64,000 nt of DNA from assembly GCA_019188255.1 (NCBI GenBank), contig JAETXT010000007.1:1984001-2048000 (forward strand), in the 5' to 3' direction. The notes under the pieces were generated by a model. The model saw only the letters and a program-made list of their open reading frames with translations. It did no database searches and had not been told where the DNA came from. Positions within the stretch are counted from its first letter, which is position 1; every line of letters begins with the position of its first letter. The translations under genes and the position numbers were made by a program. Origin of the DNA: Verticillium longisporum (Eukaryota; Ascomycota; Sordariomycetes; Glomerellales; Plectosphaerellaceae). Shown here one piece after another: positions 46,567-55,793 of this stretch.

Positions 46567-47568
46567 ATGCAGGGTGCCCTCTTTTCTTTTGGCCTGCTGG
46601 CCTCCACAGCATTCAGCTTCGTCGCCGCCGACGGCCTGAAGATCGACAAGACGCTCGAGGTCGAGTGCGAGCGCAAGACCGTCAAGGGCGACCGCATCAG
46701 CGTACACTACCGCGGCAGCCTGCAAGACGGCGGCAAGGAGTTCGATGCCAGTGCGTGACCGTTGCCCCTTGTTTTTGCCCAGCTGGCGCCCCGAAGCCGG
46801 CTTTGCCCCCAGCTCTCCTCTCGCCTCAATCGGGCCTAACCACCCACGCTGTCTGCCCGAATCGGCGGCAAGAGGCTTGGGACTGGAACAGCGAGGCGAA
46901 CTGCCAGGACTGGGTTAGGGAATGATGGATGAACTGACAATCTCCGATCGCGCAGGCTACAACCGCGGCCAGCCCTTCAACGTCAAGATTGGCGCCGGTC
47001 AGGTCATCAAGGGGTTCGTCGATCCGCGCTTCCCCTACCTTCACACCCCCGTTGCCGTTGGTGGCATGGAAGAGAACGAAACGACTGACAGACAGGACAT
47101 GACAGCTGGGAGGAGGGTCTTCTGGACATGTGCATTGGCGAGAAGAGGACGCTGACCATCCCCTCTGACATGGGCTACGGTCCCCGCGGCATGGGTCCCA
47201 TCCCCGGCGGCGCGACGCTGAGTATGACACCCTCCTTCTGCCCTTTTACCCGACGAGCAACAGCAGCAGGCCCCGCCCTGGTTCCTCGTCGGGAAAGCGG
47301 CAACATTGCTCCCCCGCATGCAGTTTCGCCCGGCTAACGAAAGCGTCACACGCCAGTCTTCGAGACGGAGCTCATGGGCATCGAAGGCGTTGAGAAGCCC
47401 GAGAAGATCGTTGTCAAGCTGCCCAAGGAGGAGGTGAAGGAGAAGGCTGAGGAGGCGGCCGAAGGGATCGCCCAGAAGGTGGCCAGCGTCGTTGGCGAGG
47501 CGGCCGAGGCTGTCAAGACGGTTGTCGCTGACGGTACCGACGACAACCAGGAGCACAACGAGCTGTAA
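46567..47568 (+). CDS. FKBP2: FKBP-type peptidyl-prolyl isomerase, ER-resident (FKBP2-like)
   Basis: Four exons: 46567-46750, 46956-47013, 47106-47221 and 47357-47568 (189 aa, phases agree). A signal peptide covers about residues 1-21 ([20 protein letters not shown]). The FKBP fold follows, with [47 protein letters not shown] and GATLIFETELM. These include the usual rapamycin/FK506-pocket aromatic and hydrophobic positions (Tyr of HYRG, Val-Ile, Trp of GWEEG, Tyr of MGYG). The C-terminal extension is Lys/Glu/Ala-rich and ends HNEL, a variant of the HDEL ER-retrieval signal. The protein should catalyse proline isomerisation during folding in the ER lumen. The second intron has an unusual GTTCGT donor, fixed by the conserved GWEEG junction. 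Confidence 0.94.
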
Positions 47569-48016
47569 GCTCGCTCGGGACACGACGATCACCTACCAAA
47601 CGGAACGCAAGACTACGAAGCAGTTGGGCTCAAACGACGTGAACAAAAAAAGAATTGAGACATAGATCAACAATACACGAGGCGATTCCCGCACTTTTGG
47701 ACCGACAAGACGTCATGGTGCTTCATTGCAACCCTCAGAAAGTCCTCCACACCCTGGATACCAGAGAGTTGTGTGGATACAGACCGAACAAGTTGGGCAA
47801 TGAGATTGGGTAAAACGGTAGGTGATGAGCTGCATGTCAAGGCGCAGAAAATGATCACATCTCAAGACGGGTAGTACAAGGTCCAAGGATCAAGGTTTTG
47901 ACATTAAATGTGTATCTCTACATGGTGCACCCCCATTCGCGATTGTCATACAAGCGTTCAGACTAATGTCATTCTAGGTACGCCCAAAAACAACTCTGAT
48001 TATTACACCTTCTTCT
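47569..48016. other. Intergenic between convergent genes
   Basis: About 450 bp holding the 3' ends of FKBP2 (+) and the Rds1-like gene (-). AT-richer than the exons; nothing else seen. Confidence 0.55.
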
Positions 48017-49414
48017 TCAGCCAGCCTGGTACAGAGCCAGGGCGGCAACGTGTGGGTTGATCTGCGTCAGGTTGTAAGGCGTCACGTAGAGCGGCTCGTC
48101 CGTCAGCGCGAGGAACAGGGTGCCATTGAGGGCTGGATCGCCCTCAATGGTCGAAACGTTGGGCTGAATGGTGTACGCCGTGCGGTCCTCGAGGCTGACG
48201 TTCAGCAGGGGCGAGTAAGTGACGTTGAGCTGCGACACCCAGGCGGCGAACTTGGGCTCATGCACCTCGGTCGCCGTGATGTAGCTGTTGTTGGGACCGA
48301 CGGGAGAACCAGGAGCGTCCCACTGCAGAAAGACCTGGCGGCCCGGGTAGGAGAGCGGTGTGGTGCGGTTGCGGGAGATGGCGGCACCGCAGAACTCGCC
48401 GATCTCAGTGGCGTTGATGCAGGCGTCCTCGGGTTCAATGTCAGCCGTCGATAGCGTGTTGGCGTAGCCGCCCGTCGTCTCGTTCCAGACGTTGGCGCCG
48501 TCGACGCGGGCCGGATTCGGCTGGTTAAGGACGTGCAGCGACGGGAAGTTTTGCCAGATGAGGCGCTGGGTGTCGGCCGGGCAACTCGAGATGTACGGCG
48601 CCAGCAGGGTCCAGGCCCAAGACTGCGGGATGCCGACCTCGAACCACACGGGCATGGGGAACAGACCGCTGAACTGGCGGAAGATGAGCTGCTGGCGCGC
48701 CTCGGTAGTGATGCTCTGCAGCAGGATCTGCGCGGCCGGACCCGAGTTGAGGTGCGGCAGGAAGCCGTAGACGCCCGACTCGCCCCAGCGCGTCAGCTTC
48801 TGGCTGAAGTCGAGGTACTCGCGCAGGTTGGAGACGGGGTAGTTGTAGGTGCACTGCTTGGGCGCGTTGGGACCCAGCATGTTGGTCAGGACGGTGGCGT
48901 GGCCAACTTCCTGCTCGGCCATGAACTGGAGCAGGTAACGGTCCTCGGCCGTGAGGTTATAGGCCTCGAACTCCTCCTCGGAGAAGGTGGCGAGACCCCA
49001 GTGGAAGAGGTCGAGCTCAATCCACTCCTGGAAGAGCGCCAATGAGAGGGACTGGTAGTCGAAGTCGCTGTTGACGCGGTAGACGGGTGCCGATCCGTTG
49101 GTGCCGATGCCGCCGGACGGGGTGTACGGTGCCGGCTGGTCGCCATGCAGCTTACCGTCGGCGGGATACTTGTAAGCATCGGGGCCGGGAGGCAGGGGCT
49201 CGATCGATGGCGCGAGCACCTTGGTCGACAGGGCGCCCGTTGTCGTCGGCGTGCCTTCGTACGGGCCATGGGACGTCACGTTGGTGTGGGGAATGGCTGG
49301 GTTTGTGAAGGTCGCCTCGGTGCTGACAGTTGTCTGGGCCTCAGACACATACGGCGCTGCAAGAGCGCCTCGGGCCAGGGCGAAGAGCCCGGCGCCTTGA
49401 ATGAGCCTCGCCAT
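48017..49414 (-). CDS. rds1: Rds1-like secreted stress protein with ferritin-like domain
   Basis: An intact single-exon gene of 465 aa. The N-terminal 20 residues (MARLIQGAGLFALARGALAA) form a signal peptide, and the mature chain carries several N-glycosylation sequons, such as NVT, NLT, NET, NAT and NRT. The block FDYQSLSLALFQEWIELDLF followed by DRYLLQFMAEQEVGHA is the ferritin-like four-helix pattern with the Glu and ExxH residues expected for that fold. Length and architecture match fungal Rds1 (named in Schizosaccharomyces pombe as a stress-regulated gene). The protein is probably extracellular or wall-associated; its biochemical role is unknown in the family. Confidence 0.9.
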   Translation of the reverse strand: MARLIQGAGLFALARGALAAPYVSEAQTTVSTEATFTNPAIPHTNVTSHGPYEGTPTTTGALSTKVLAPSIEPLPPGPDAYKYPADGKLHGDQPAPYTPSGGIGTNGSAPVYRVNSDFDYQSLSLALFQEWIELDLFHWGLATFSEEEFEAYNLTAEDRYLLQFMAEQEVGHATVLTNMLGPNAPKQCTYNYPVSNLREYLDFSQKLTRWGESGVYGFLPHLNSGPAAQILLQSITTEARQQLIFRQFSGLFPMPVWFEVGIPQSWAWTLLAPYISSCPADTQRLIWQNFPSLHVLNQPNPARVDGANVWNETTGGYANTLSTADIEPEDACINATEIGEFCGAAISRNRTTPLSYPGRQVFLQWDAPGSPVGPNNSYITATEVHEPKFAAWVSQLNVTYSPLLNVSLEDRTAYTIQPNVSTIEGDPALNGTLFLALTDEPLYVTPYNLTQINPHVAALALYQAG

Positions 49415-50803
49415 GGTGGTCGTGGTGGTGATGCAGGAGACGAAGATGGTCAGATGCAGGTATCGAGATGTCGGCGCTCTTCAAGCCATGGTCTTCTCGA
49501 GAACAAACCATACCTTACTTATACTCGACGCTGGCCGGCAGCCCCCCACCGATCCATCAGGTTGAGCTCCCAGATTCGGATCCATGCATCGGCACTACGT
49601 CTGAACAATCGGCAGGACAAACCTCTCGGCATCGGGGATTAGAAAGTGGTGAGCTCACTGAGGACGTCGGCTCTCGTCATGGATCAGTCACTATCCGCCG
49701 TCAAGACGCAGTGAAGACGCGTCCATTTTGGTAAGTACCACCTTTGATGCTACGCCCATGAGGTCCGAGGCGAAGCGGCAGTTGATGACGGTTCTAGACT
49801 GAGTCAAGCTTTCCGTTGTGTCGGACCCGGGAGTAAAGCTCCGGGTCGGACAAAAGCCCATGCAACGACCTTTTCCCCCTGGTCGCAACGTTGATGACGG
49901 CCACGACTCTGGATGGGCCGCGCACATTCTTCTCCGCCAGATTCTTACCGGTTCCTGAAAGTCTGAGCACTGGGGATAGCGAAAGCAGTTGTCCCGACCG
50001 GGCTTTGTTCCGGAGTGTTTGTTGCGACCTCCCGTCCGGGCCCATTTCCGACCCAATCACGCAGCTCTGTAACACCAAGACGGCTGGAAATCGATGACGG
50101 CACAATTACACAACGATCATCGCACAACCGGCATTGCAACCCACTCTCCCAGTCGAAATGAATGTGCTCACAACGTGGGACACAGCGGCATCCCCTGTCT
50201 GATCTCGCGGCTACAAGCTGCATCTGACAGCTGAATGACATGTCATCTGTCGTGTTCCTGGTGCTCCCTCGTCCGTGGCCTCGGTGCGCTTTACGCTTCC
50301 TCGGCATGGAGCTCGAAATGAAGCCTGGAGCTGGAAGCTCGGAGCTCCGTGATCAGGGAGGAGCTGGAAGCTCGGAGCTCCGCGATCAGGGAGGAGCTCG
50401 AGGCCTGACTTGCGCCCACCATTGGACTGTCTTCCTGATGTCCCTATCAACCCGGAAGATTGAGTCCTGCTTGCATAGTGCGTAACACAGATTCTCTTCT
50501 TTTAAGGCTGTCAGTGCCAAGATTTCTATCTGGTATCGCGATGCCCCTGGCTTTGAAGGCAAATAAATTGTTTGTTGAGCTTCATTAGGGCCTGTATTCG
50601 GTCAGGAGGCCTTTCGTCGATTCCCGAGCCAAGGCTACAGAAAAGCTCATCACTGGCCTGTACCCGTATCTGACCATGCAATTCAAGAGTCAGAATGAGG
50701 CAAAGCGGAATGAAGGTTACGACCAATAGGAAATCCTTGGACTGCATACCTGTGAACAGGGCTGTATTTGTTTCAATCTATTCCAAACTCGCCAGATTCA
50801 TGA
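49415..50803. other. Intergenic with a 33-bp tandem duplication
   Basis: About 1.4 kb between two minus-strand genes. A 33-bp unit is tandemly duplicated at 50327-50392. Open frames have no motif. The part nearest 49415 must contain the Rds1-like promoter. Confidence 0.5.
50327..50392. repeat. 33-bp direct tandem duplication
   Basis: Two adjacent copies of a unit beginning ggagctggaagctcggagct, differing at one base (gtgatc against gcgatc). Each unit contains GAGCTC-type palindromes. Confidence 0.9.
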
Positions 50804-51451
50804 TCAGTCTGTTGATCCACCGTCATCGCTGACTACCTCCTCGAGATGCTTCTTTCCGGCTTGTCTGCATCTCGCCTCATCCCAGATCTCTTGTGTCACT
50901 GAGGAGATCAGCCTGATCCGGTCCTTTGAACAGACTCCAAAGTCCCAGTCATACATTCCAAACCAGTGTTTCAGGTCATATCCATACAAGATATCGAGAC
51001 TTTTCAGGGCTGTGAGCTCCCTCATCATGGCCATTCCCTCCTCTTCAAAATCCTCCTGGTTGTAAACCTCCATTCTCAAGTGGCGGATCAGGGGCCTCTC
51101 CTCCGGCGAAAACCATACGAGGCTCTCGCTGCACTGGATAGTGTCGGCGGCAAAATCGACCCATACGTAGTCTTGCCTACTTTCAGGTGCCGAGGCAAAC
51201 TGACTGGCAAAAGCCTTGCGGTACGAGGGAAGCTGTCGTGCTTCGCAGCAAGCGTGAAGGACGGCTGGCACGGGCGTCCGAGATGTGAAGAGTTCGTGGC
51301 CTACCATTGCTCCGCCTTCGTACGAGTAACAGCTGATGCCGAGTATCATCACTCGTCGAGGCTCGGCGGCGAGGTTCCAGATGTGAAGACGCAGCTCAGC
51401 GGGTAGTCGTGAGAATGGATGGAACATCGTCATCGTGGCGCTCACTCTCAA
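50804..51451 (-). CDS. 2EXR-domain protein
   Basis: A single-exon minus-strand gene of 215 aa. FHPFSRLPAELRLHIWNLAA near the N-terminus is the first EXR block of the fungal 2EXR family. PVPAVLHACCEARQLPSYRKAF is the second, a characteristic Cys-Glu-(A/S)-R segment. The family is large in ascomycetes, related in appearance to F-box-like domains, and functionally uncharacterised. Met 1 or the Met at residue 7 or 9 (MTMFHPFSRLP) could be the start, as the motif begins right after. The frame is intact, with no signal peptide or membrane segment. Confidence 0.85.
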   Translation of the reverse strand: MRVSATMTMFHPFSRLPAELRLHIWNLAAEPRRVMILGISCYSYEGGAMVGHELFTSRTPVPAVLHACCEARQLPSYRKAFASQFASAPESRQDYVWVDFAADTIQCSESLVWFSPEERPLIRHLRMEVYNQEDFEEEGMAMMRELTALKSLDILYGYDLKHWFGMYDWDFGVCSKDRIRLISSVTQEIWDEARCRQAGKKHLEEVVSDDGGSTD

Positions 51452-52068
51452 GGTGTGCAGACTGCAGTATCAGGACCGACTTTGGCGAGAGCGTGGCTTC
51501 CGGGAGTTTTAGAGGGGCAGATGGCTTTGTAGCCGTTTCGGTATGGCGTGCTACTTCACTTATCGAGGTGACTCAGGCGTCTGGCAATGAGGGGATTCAT
51601 GCCCAGCATCCTTCAGGTTGGCTTATTAATCCACTCGATCCCTCTTCGGCCGGGGCATTTACCTAGAAAGAAGTGTGAAGAAATTTATCGTTAAAACCAT
51701 CCCTGGCGAGTAGATCACCGCTTCATTTTAAGGCTCGATAGCGGCGAATAGTCTCAATACAATAGAATCTAGGTCTTAGGTAGGCTAATGACTATCGTAA
51801 TAGCTTTATAGTCTCAATACGATAGAATCTAGGTCTTAGGTAGGCTAATGACTATCGTAATAGCTTTATTACTAACCAAATAAGTTAAATATTTGCAAAT
51901 AGGACTAAAAAACTAAATCCGTCGATTTCGGCGGACTAAACAACCAAATCCGACACCTATATTTGACTTGTTTGGTCGGAGTGCAGCGCTGAGAACAAGT
52001 TCCGCTAATGATCTGGACGCAACACTGCACTATTCTCTGTTCAATAAACGACTCGTGCTGACGATACC
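51452..52068. other. Intergenic with 60-bp tandem duplication
   Basis: About 620 bp. The right half (from about 51680) is AT-rich and contains a 60-bp tandem duplication (51749-51868). It is probably degraded repeat DNA next to the arylsulfotransferase pseudogene. Confidence 0.5.
51749..51868. repeat. 60-bp direct tandem duplication
   Basis: Two adjacent 60-bp copies starting tagtctcaatac and containing ctaggtcttaggtaggctaa, identical except for one A/G difference just after tagtctcaatac. The high identity points to a recent slippage event inside AT-rich, otherwise decayed sequence. Confidence 0.93.
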
Positions 52069-53650
52069 ATGAAGCCCAAATACGCCTATGCTCTCGGGGC
52101 TTTGTCTGCTTTGGCCAACGTCGCCTCTGCAGATCTGCGATTCCGATCCCGCCCCGAACTCGCCATCCCCAGGCTGAACATCAGAACCCCTGCCTACGGC
52201 CATGCCACAGAAAAAGGTCTGATTTTCATCACTCCTTACGAGGGCTTCGCCGAAGGCCACCAAGGCCCGACTCAGCCGGGTGCCTATATTATCCGCGACG
52301 ACGGCGAGCTAGTCTGGTCGGGCACAGGCTTCCACGCAGGCTGGGGAGCCAACTTTCGTCCCGAGACCTGGGACGGCAAACAGTACTTGCGCGTCTTTCA
52401 AGGAACTCTTATGGGCTTCATGGACGTACGTATGGTCATCACACACTTCTCGGCAACGACTACGAGGTTGCCAAGGTTGTCCGGGCTGGCTCTCACAGGT
52501 CGGTTTCCGCACATGAGTTCCGTGTTGTAGACGGCAAGACGGCGCTCATTGAGACGCCGATTCCGCGAATTATTTCCCTGAAGCCATGGGGAGGCTCGAA
52601 TGACCAGAGGTGGATTGTTTCTGGAGGCTTCCAAGGTGTGAAATTCCGTTCAAGGCTCACTCTCTTTCGGTCTGTCTAATCCAAATGAATACAGAGGTCA
52701 ATATCGAGACGGGTGACGTGCTTTTCGAGTGGGAAAGTCTGGACCATGTCGATCCGAGGTGTAAGTTCTTTGGTATAGATATATCCTGTGACGATATAAG
52801 AGACTCACATCAATCTTAGTGAGCGCCTTTCCTCTCGGCGCGAAACATAGCTGCGTTTTTCAAGATCAACGGCACAAGTGGAGAAGTCATATGGCAGCTT
52901 GGGGGCTACCGCGGTGGTTCTGACTTTGAGATCGCCGAAACCGAGGTCTTCGCCTTCGAACACCACGCCCGTTTCCGAGGCCGTTCCTTAGACGGAAGCC
53001 TCGAAACCATCTCTTTCTTCGACAATGGCGCACACTCGGCCCCAGTCCAGATTCGCCCTTACTCACGCGCTCGTGTCGTTCAGCTGAACCACACGAGCGG
53101 CGTAGCTACGTCACTCCGCACGTACGACGCCCCTAATGGCTTGTCGGCACGCACTCAAGGCAGCGTGCAGTTATTTCCGAATGGCAACATGTTTGTCGAC
53201 TGGGGTGAAGCTGGTGCCGTGACATAAATTCAGTCACGGCCGGCAGGTCTTGTTTCACGCTTACCTGGACTCGCCACCAGTCTCCAGGTTCGTGCAAAGT
53301 TATCGTGGATTCCGCGCCAATTGGACGGCCATCCCTGCCGAAGAACCTGCTATCGCGACCTTCGTTTCTCGTGAGTCAACTTTGACTTTCTTGGATATCA
53401 ATATATCGTGGAATGGAGCCACGGAGACCAAAACATGGCGAGTGTACTCCCGTTCTTCGACTGGTGAGTCCGCTGTGTTGGTGGGTAAGGCCCAGAGGGA
53501 TGGATTCGAGACCAAGATCAGGCTCCAAGGAATACATGACTTGGAAAGCTCGGTGTTTTTTGCGGAGGCGGTAGATGGTGATGGAAAGACTTTGAGGAAG
53601 ACTCGGGACGTCTCCATGTCAGGGGACCCTGCGGGTTCCCCTGCGGAGTC
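52069..53650 (+). pseudogene. Arylsulfotransferase (ASST)-family pseudogene
   Basis: It starts with an intact secretory leader (MKPKYAYALGALSALANVAS) and family sequence (PGAYIIRDDGELVWSG, YLRVFQGTLMGFMD). The frame then slips by one base near 52430, where GHHTLLGNDYEV continues in another frame. After one regular intron (52637-52691, GTGTGA) it reads VNIETGDVLFEWESLDHVDP. The segment normally containing WDYFHINSxDK is missing, and the text resumes with LSARNIAAFFKINGTSGEVI then QLGGYRGGSDFE. A further frame change at about 53225 leads to FSHGRQVLFHAYLDS and RFVQSYRGFRANWT, ending near RDVSMS. Three independent lesions, one of them a deletion, make this a true pseudogene. The intact family transfers sulfate between aryl groups or is of unknown role in fungi. 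Confidence 0.85.
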
Positions 53651-54451
53651 GCCAGCAGGGGGTCGGTCAGGGGCTAAGGGCTACGTAAGGGCTACGAGAA
53701 ACGCATATATAGGCTGCGGAGGGCCAGAATTCAGATGTATTCCGACCCCCTACCTACCTTCTATTCTATCTATCTGCGGACCACGTGTGGAAGACCTCTT
53801 CACTCTGCTCTAACAACGCCCTGACACTCCATCTCTGGAAGTCGCCTTCTGCATGAGATCGACACCCTGCAATGATTGTTCAGGGGAACGAAGAACTCTA
53901 AGAGATCGTATCTCCATAATCTTGAATAGATCTACCAAACACCAGATTCTGCAGCATGTACCCCTAACTATGGGCGGGACAAAATAGAGGGAGTGTCTTT
54001 GTTGTAGAGGCGGTGGACATGGCGGCCCGCAGAAGTGCGAGTTTTGGACGAGATCTAAAGCACTGGAGTACTGCTAAAGGTGCCATGACGTGGAATATAG
54101 AAGTGTTTCTTTCCATCGTCTAGCAGGCATGGGAGTGGTCTTTCATCAGTAGAACATCGCCAACGTCACATTCTTCAACGCACCCAAGGAAGAATACTAA
54201 ACACTCGGGACCAAGCAATGTTTCTATTCTTGTTGCCCGATTTATTACAGATTCAGTCGGCTCTGCCTCAAAGAACTAGGTGTCTGATAGCATAGAATAT
54301 CGGTGCTCTGACCCTGGCCTCACATTCCATACCCAATAAATCAAGCTTATCGAGAGCTTCTTGAACCCCCATGGATCGACGCTGACGATCTGCCCAGCCT
54401 AAGTGATCACATCAGCCACCCGCGAGAACTTCAAATCAACTGGACCTTCAC
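53651..54451. other. Intergenic between convergent units
   Basis: About 800 bp after the arylsulfotransferase pseudogene and before the 3' end of the membrane protein gene. No motif seen. A weak agggg(a/c)ccctgcgg-type GC repeat occurs at about 53620-53690. Confidence 0.45.
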
Positions 54452-55793
54452 TCACGCAGAGTCGGGTTTACTGCTGTGTCGCACACCCTGCAAAGGAAGC
54501 CCACCTCCGAAGCTATCCTGGCCATTGCCCGCTTCCTCAAACTGGTGAACGATTTCCGTCTTGACACCAATCCGCCCCGTCGGTGTGAAGAGAACCTCCT
54601 CGCTGCTGTTGTCATTTGTAGCGTGCGTGTCGAACGTGCTGAAAGCAGGCTTGGTGCTCGTTGGCTTCATGTCGCCCCCGGTGTGCTGGCTGGGACCACC
54701 ACTGCCACCCTTCATCATCTTGAAGACAGAACGCTTGTGGCTACCGCTGCTTGAGGTTCCCAAATGACGGGGGGCGTAGCGCTTGGCGTTGGCCTTGTAG
54801 GATGGAATGGAGGCGGCCAGGATACCAACGTTCGTTTCGATAACCGACCAGTACATCGCGCCCGTGATTGCCCAGGTGGGGTCGTCCGAGACGAGCATCT
54901 GAGGAATATAGGTAATTCGGATGATGGAGGAGACGCAAGCACTGTACACATCAACATCAGTATCGCCGCGGGCGCATCAGGCATTTGGTATACATACAAG
55001 AGACCTAGACCGAGGATGACGGCCAGGCCAATCTTCTGCTGACGAGGGATCTGCAGCTTGACAACCAAGGGAATCGGGAGCGTGTAGGTTAGAATGTCGG
55101 TGAAGATGTTGACCGCGGCGTTGGCAAGATAAAAGGCGTTGATGTCGATACACTTCTTGTCTGCGGGCAGGATGCGGATGTCGTAGGCTGCGCTCACGGG
55201 CGCGCACTGGAAAATGCAAGCCAGGACGTTGGCACCAGCCTGGCAAAAGATAACACCAACCATGACCATGGCGACACGGCGAAGCTTTCGGTCACCGAGG
55301 CGCATGTAGAGAGCGAGGACCGAGATCTTGATGAAGCCGAGACAGGCGTTATAAAAGATGGAGGAAAGCCATACCACCTGCATATAGGTGATGAAGTTTT
55401 CGGTTCCGCGGGCTATAACTTCTGGATAGTGGCTTCCGAGGCCATGTTCCACGGCTAGGTTATCTCAGCATGTTTGCGTCTTTTCCTTGGTTACTGACAA
55501 CTTACATTTGATGACACAAGCAATGAAAGCCCAAGATAGAAGCTGTTCTGGTGAGCAACCTAATATTACAAAGGCGGGAGTTTAAGCTTCTTACGGCAGC
55601 AACTATGATGAGGTCTGAACAAGAGCGTCAGCAATCTTCTCGCAGAGGAGAACACGAAAGTCTTACAATCATCTGGCCCGACGGACTTGACGACAGCTAC
55701 TCTGGCATATATCCTCAAAATGAGGGTGAAGAAGAGTAAAACAGCGAAAACAGCGGCGACTGCAATGACAGTCGGGCCCTGCGTCTCAGACAT
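54452..55793 (-). CDS. Pth11-like / fungal rhodopsin-fold membrane protein
   Basis: Five minus-strand exons: 55793-55667, 55614-55595, 55542-55506, 55454-54998 and 54941-54452 (376 aa, all phases agree). Exon 2 is a 20-bp microexon and exon 3 is 37 bp. Together they rebuild GPDDYLIIVAALLSWAFIACVIKSVEHGLG, the family's hallmark D-D-x-(L/I)-x4-A segment followed by (Y/H)G(L/M)G. Seven hydrophobic segments can be traced, with extracellular Cys in LACIFQCAPVSAAYD and KKCIDINAFY, and PTWAITGAMYWSVIETNVGI near helix seven. The polar C-terminal tail of about 120 residues would be cytoplasmic. Relatives include Pth11, a surface-sensing receptor of plant-pathogenic fungi, but there is no CFEM domain and the ligand is unknown. 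Confidence 0.9.
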
